DNA of 64,000 nt from Zhengitettix transpicula. Lineage: Eukaryota > Arthropoda > Insecta > Orthoptera > Tetrigidae. The DNA lies in contig CM073593.1 of the NCBI GenBank assembly GCA_037074705.1, positions 10,235,001-10,299,000 on the forward strand, in the 5' to 3' direction. The notes under the pieces are model-generated. The model had not been told where the DNA came from and ran no database searches. It saw only the letters and a program-made list of their open reading frames with translations. Within the stretch, counting starts at the first letter, position 1, and the number at the start of each line of letters is the position of its first letter. Made by a program: the position numbers and the translations under genes. Shown piece after piece: positions 61,573 through 64,000 of this stretch.

Positions 61573-62150
61573 AGCTGGGTGCCTGGCGTTGCCCGGATAT
61601 TTGTTTATATAAGCCAGATATGTATTTAATTCTACATTAATATGTTAGCCTAGAAGTGATTCAACCTATCTGTGCTGGTAAATATAAAAAAATACTCAAA
61701 GTACATTAAGAGCGTCAAAAATACTCCCGGGTCGTTGACAGAGTCACAAATGTTCTTGGTACCCTAATAGACTTACAAATATACTCTTTACGTTAATGCA
61801 GTCAAAAACACACGTAGTATCTTGAGAGAGTTTGTTATACTTCCGCTGTCGTGATCGAGTAAAAATTTATTCATGTGCCTCAAGAGTGACAGAAATACTT
61901 ACGGTACCATGCAGAATAATAAATAGTTACTGTACCTTAAGAGATAAAAAATTCATCGTGTTCCATTAAGAGCTTCAGCAATACTCCAGGTACCATATAT
62001 ACTATAAAAAAACTCCCGATAACTAAAGAGAGTCGGAAATACTCCCAATACCTTAAGAGAGTGAACAATAGTCCCTTTAGAGACACAAAAATACTCTCGC
62101 TCGTCAAAAATGCTCCCGGTACCGTTAGCAACGCAAAAATACACTACAAA
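61573..62150 (-). mobile_element. Helitron-like element with minisatellite, minus-strand
   Basis: Starts actagctgggtgcctggcgttgcccgg, the reverse of the family 3' terminus, followed by tttatataagccag...gtatttaattctac as in 23639. From 61690 to about 62145 it is a minisatellite related to the one at 31420-31880 but in reverse orientation. No coding region. Confidence 0.5.
61690..62145 (-). repeat. Minisatellite, reverse orientation of the 31-kb array
   Basis: Units such as taagagagtcggaaatactcccaatacc and gtcaaaaatgctcccggtacc repeat about every 30-35 bp, the reverse complement of the array at 31420-31880. The ends of the surrounding element are Helitron-like. Confidence 0.75.
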
Positions 62151-62465
62151 ATTTCGTCTAAATTGCTCCTCGTGGGGGGTAAGACAGGACTACCAGGAAA
62201 CTTTCAAACATCCTGAAACGGCCAATATTTGCGTTGAATAATTATTTTTCGGGGTCAATGATGTTGATAGTGTTTTTCCCGACGTTGATTGTGTATAATT
62301 TCAACCACTTTCGGCATAGGAAAGGAGCACTCTTAGGGGTGGGGGTGGAGCCGAGTTACACAAAAATAACGCAAAATCAGTTGAGATTGTTGTCAAATCC
62401 GGGGTTATGGATGTCTCTGAGTTTAATGAAGACAATCAGTGCAACGTTGGGCATCCAGGTAGTAG
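62150..62465 (+). repeat. Helitron-like subtype copy, plus-strand
   Basis: Contains gggggtaagacagg, ggaaaggagcactcttaggggtggggg (about 62320) and tccggggttatggatgtctctgagttt (about 62397), and ends cagtgcaacgttgggcatccaggtag (about 62437-62462). It follows directly on the minus-strand element, so the two lie back to back. Confidence 0.55.
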
Positions 62466-62734
62466 TTTATAATTGCAGATTGATGGAAATAGTTGTTTGG
62501 TAAAGTCTATTTGCGACATTTTATTCTTTTGTTTAATTATGTTCATTGTGTGAAAAATGTGAATTATTTTCTTTTTGAAGTTAAAAATTAATTTTAGAAA
62601 CCGTAATTACTCTGCAGGTTTCTAATCTGTTCTTTAGGGTAGTATGTGTTTTTCCATTTAATCCCAATCCTAGGTCTATGTATAATTTTCGCTAAGATAT
62701 TTAGATAGATGTCGTGAATGACTACAGATTGGCC

Positions 62735-63020
62735 ATGTAGGAGCCTGCGCGACGCTGCGTATGGCCACCCCTAATAGTGCGACTTCTGCCGGCAACGACT
62801 TTGGACGAGGTCTTTGTGCAGACTCTGCTCAGTATGGAAGACGGCTCCTCGAGACGCAACTTTTCTTATTTGACTAAGAGCAGGCGACTTGGCGAGGTGG
62901 TAGGGGGGAGAACTGTGCGAATAATTCGTGCCGTTTGTCGGAATTTCTCCGCCTCCAGCAATCATTATCGGACAGGAACGCGGTTATCCGCTGACAAGTT
63001 CACTCAAACTTTTTTTTTAA
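62735..63020. other. GC- and CpG-rich stretch of unknown role
   Basis: Distinctly GC-rich compared with its surroundings and dense in CpG (gcgcgacgctgcg, ctcgagacgc). Short open frames exist on both strands (62771-62965 minus, 62777-63031 plus), but neither has a signal peptide or a domain I know. It could be a promoter or 5' UTR exon of the minus-strand Ig gene, an unrelated element, or an enhancer. Nothing in the sequence decides. Confidence 0.3.
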
Positions 63021-63558
63021 GATTCGCGTAAAAAATTAAACTTATCTTTTAACACAGTCGTCTTCCTGCTCGGCTAAGCTCTTTTGTGGTTCCGTACTTC
63101 ATCTGCACAGAATTCTGCTATTATCCTTTATATGAATGAAATTACGAATCTACCTCATCATGATTTACTTATCAAACAAATACGATAGTTTTCCCGTAGA
63201 ATATATATCTTCTGTATATACAAATTCACAAATGGCCCCTTATAAAAGCTAGAGTATCAACTTAAACATGACTAAAATCATTAATCTCGTCCAGAAAACT
63301 GGATAACCAGGATTATTGATCAAAAAATGCTAATTTATAATTTTCCGGGAGTACTGAAACTATCTAAAAGTTTACATTATTGTTATTAGTATTTGTTTTA
63401 ATTCATTGTTTATAGTCGCGTCAACATAAAAGTCATTCGCGACTTACCATACCTACTACATGAAATTAATACAATTGATTAACTATACATTTTATTCTTA
63501 TTCTCAGATTCATTGTCTATTTAGATTAGATTTTCCTTGCTTAACTTTAGCAGGTTAT

Positions 63559-64000
63559 TTACTGCCGCTGCTGAGGTACATAACTCCCTTCTCGTGTATT
63601 TCTTCTAGTCCTGTCGTGCTTTGGACAGTCGTAGAGGATATGCTGGATCGTCAGGGCAGCCTTGCATACGTCACATGTAGGTTGTGGTGATCTAGAGAAC
63701 AGATATGAGTGCGTGAAGATATAATGGAGTTCGTAACCTAGCAACAACCACCTGCTGTCTCCGTGACACATTGCTTGCGTAGGATATTTGCTTGAAGTTG
63801 TCGACTTCCTTGTGAAAATTCCCTTCATTCCTTCCTCTTCTACACTCTTCTATACTGCCATAGGCTTGTCCCCCATCATTTTTAGTGCATATTGTACTGT
63901 TGTTTTTATTATTTTGTCCGTCTTTTCGTTTCCCTCTATTCCTCTGTGTGCCGGTATCCATCCTATCATTACCTTATTATTGCTATTTATAATAGTCATA
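63559..64000 (-). mobile_element. Non-LTR retrotransposon RNase H and C-terminal remnant
   Basis: Enters from beyond the right window edge. One minus-strand frame reads VMIGWIPAHRGIEGNEKTDK (end of the RNase H domain), then one in-frame TAG near 63848, then GYELHYIFTHSYLFSRS and CDVC..IQHILYDC, ending at a stop at 63559. The IPAHxGIxGNExxD and CxxC...HxxxxC motifs are typical of Jockey/I-type elements. Apart from the stop the frame is intact, so this copy is younger than the one at 20.8-21.6 kb. Confidence 0.85.

Noticed and set aside
62771..62965. Minus-strand frame as the signal-peptide exon of the Ig gene
   Set aside because: Its N-terminus is not hydrophobic and no phase-1 donor gives a plausible signal peptide.

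Overview
The window looks like the nuclear genome of an insect. It is AT-rich, mostly non-coding, crowded with decayed transposable elements, and contains small coding exons with GT-AG introns of 11-17 kb. The order cannot be fixed from sequence alone; the large repeat-filled introns would suit a large-genome insect such as a cockroach, termite or stick insect, but this is inference. I see no bacterial operon, CRISPR array or intact non-transposon gene.

The only host gene I can support is on the minus strand. Three exons at 50609-50983, 39317-39449 and 22287-22465 join in matching phases (1, 2, 1) and encode 229 residues of a two-domain immunoglobulin-superfamily cell-surface or secreted protein. 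Exon 1 carries a V-type Ig domain; exons 2 and 3 together form a second Ig domain. The signal-peptide exon (expected above 50983) and the C-terminal exon (expected below 22287) were not identified, so most of the window is intron of this gene.

The rest is layered mobile DNA. (1) At least five ~0.9-1.1 kb LTR-like units begin TGTAAT, end ATTACA or CTACA, and are all flanked by a 4-bp ATAT duplication; two partial plus-strand copies lie near 17 kb and 47 kb. (2) About eleven copies of an A-tailed ~530-bp SINE-like repeat occur in both orientations, with two 3'-end subfamilies and one head-to-tail pair. (3) Helitron-like non-autonomous elements end in an 'acgccgggcacccagctag' type terminus. One at 17771-18374 splits an inverted-repeat arm whose uninterrupted counterpart survives at 15780-15985. 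(4) A decayed ~1.25 kb mariner (11559-12804) has an older mariner fragment next to it. (5) There are two RNase H-bearing non-LTR retrotransposon remnants (20765-21640 and 63559-64000) and a possible Ty3/gypsy pol scrap near 45 kb. (6) Several long palindromes are present. (7) Minisatellites include two opposite-orientation arrays at 31.4-31.9 kb and 61.7-62.1 kb and a 285-bp triplication at 40.0-40.9 kb.

I did not find a new biological system. The best leads are the LTR-like family with its PBS-like motif inside the terminal repeat, the pre-insertion site preserved in the broken inverted repeat, the minisatellite-carrying elements, and the unassigned Ig-protein gene with its missing terminal exons.
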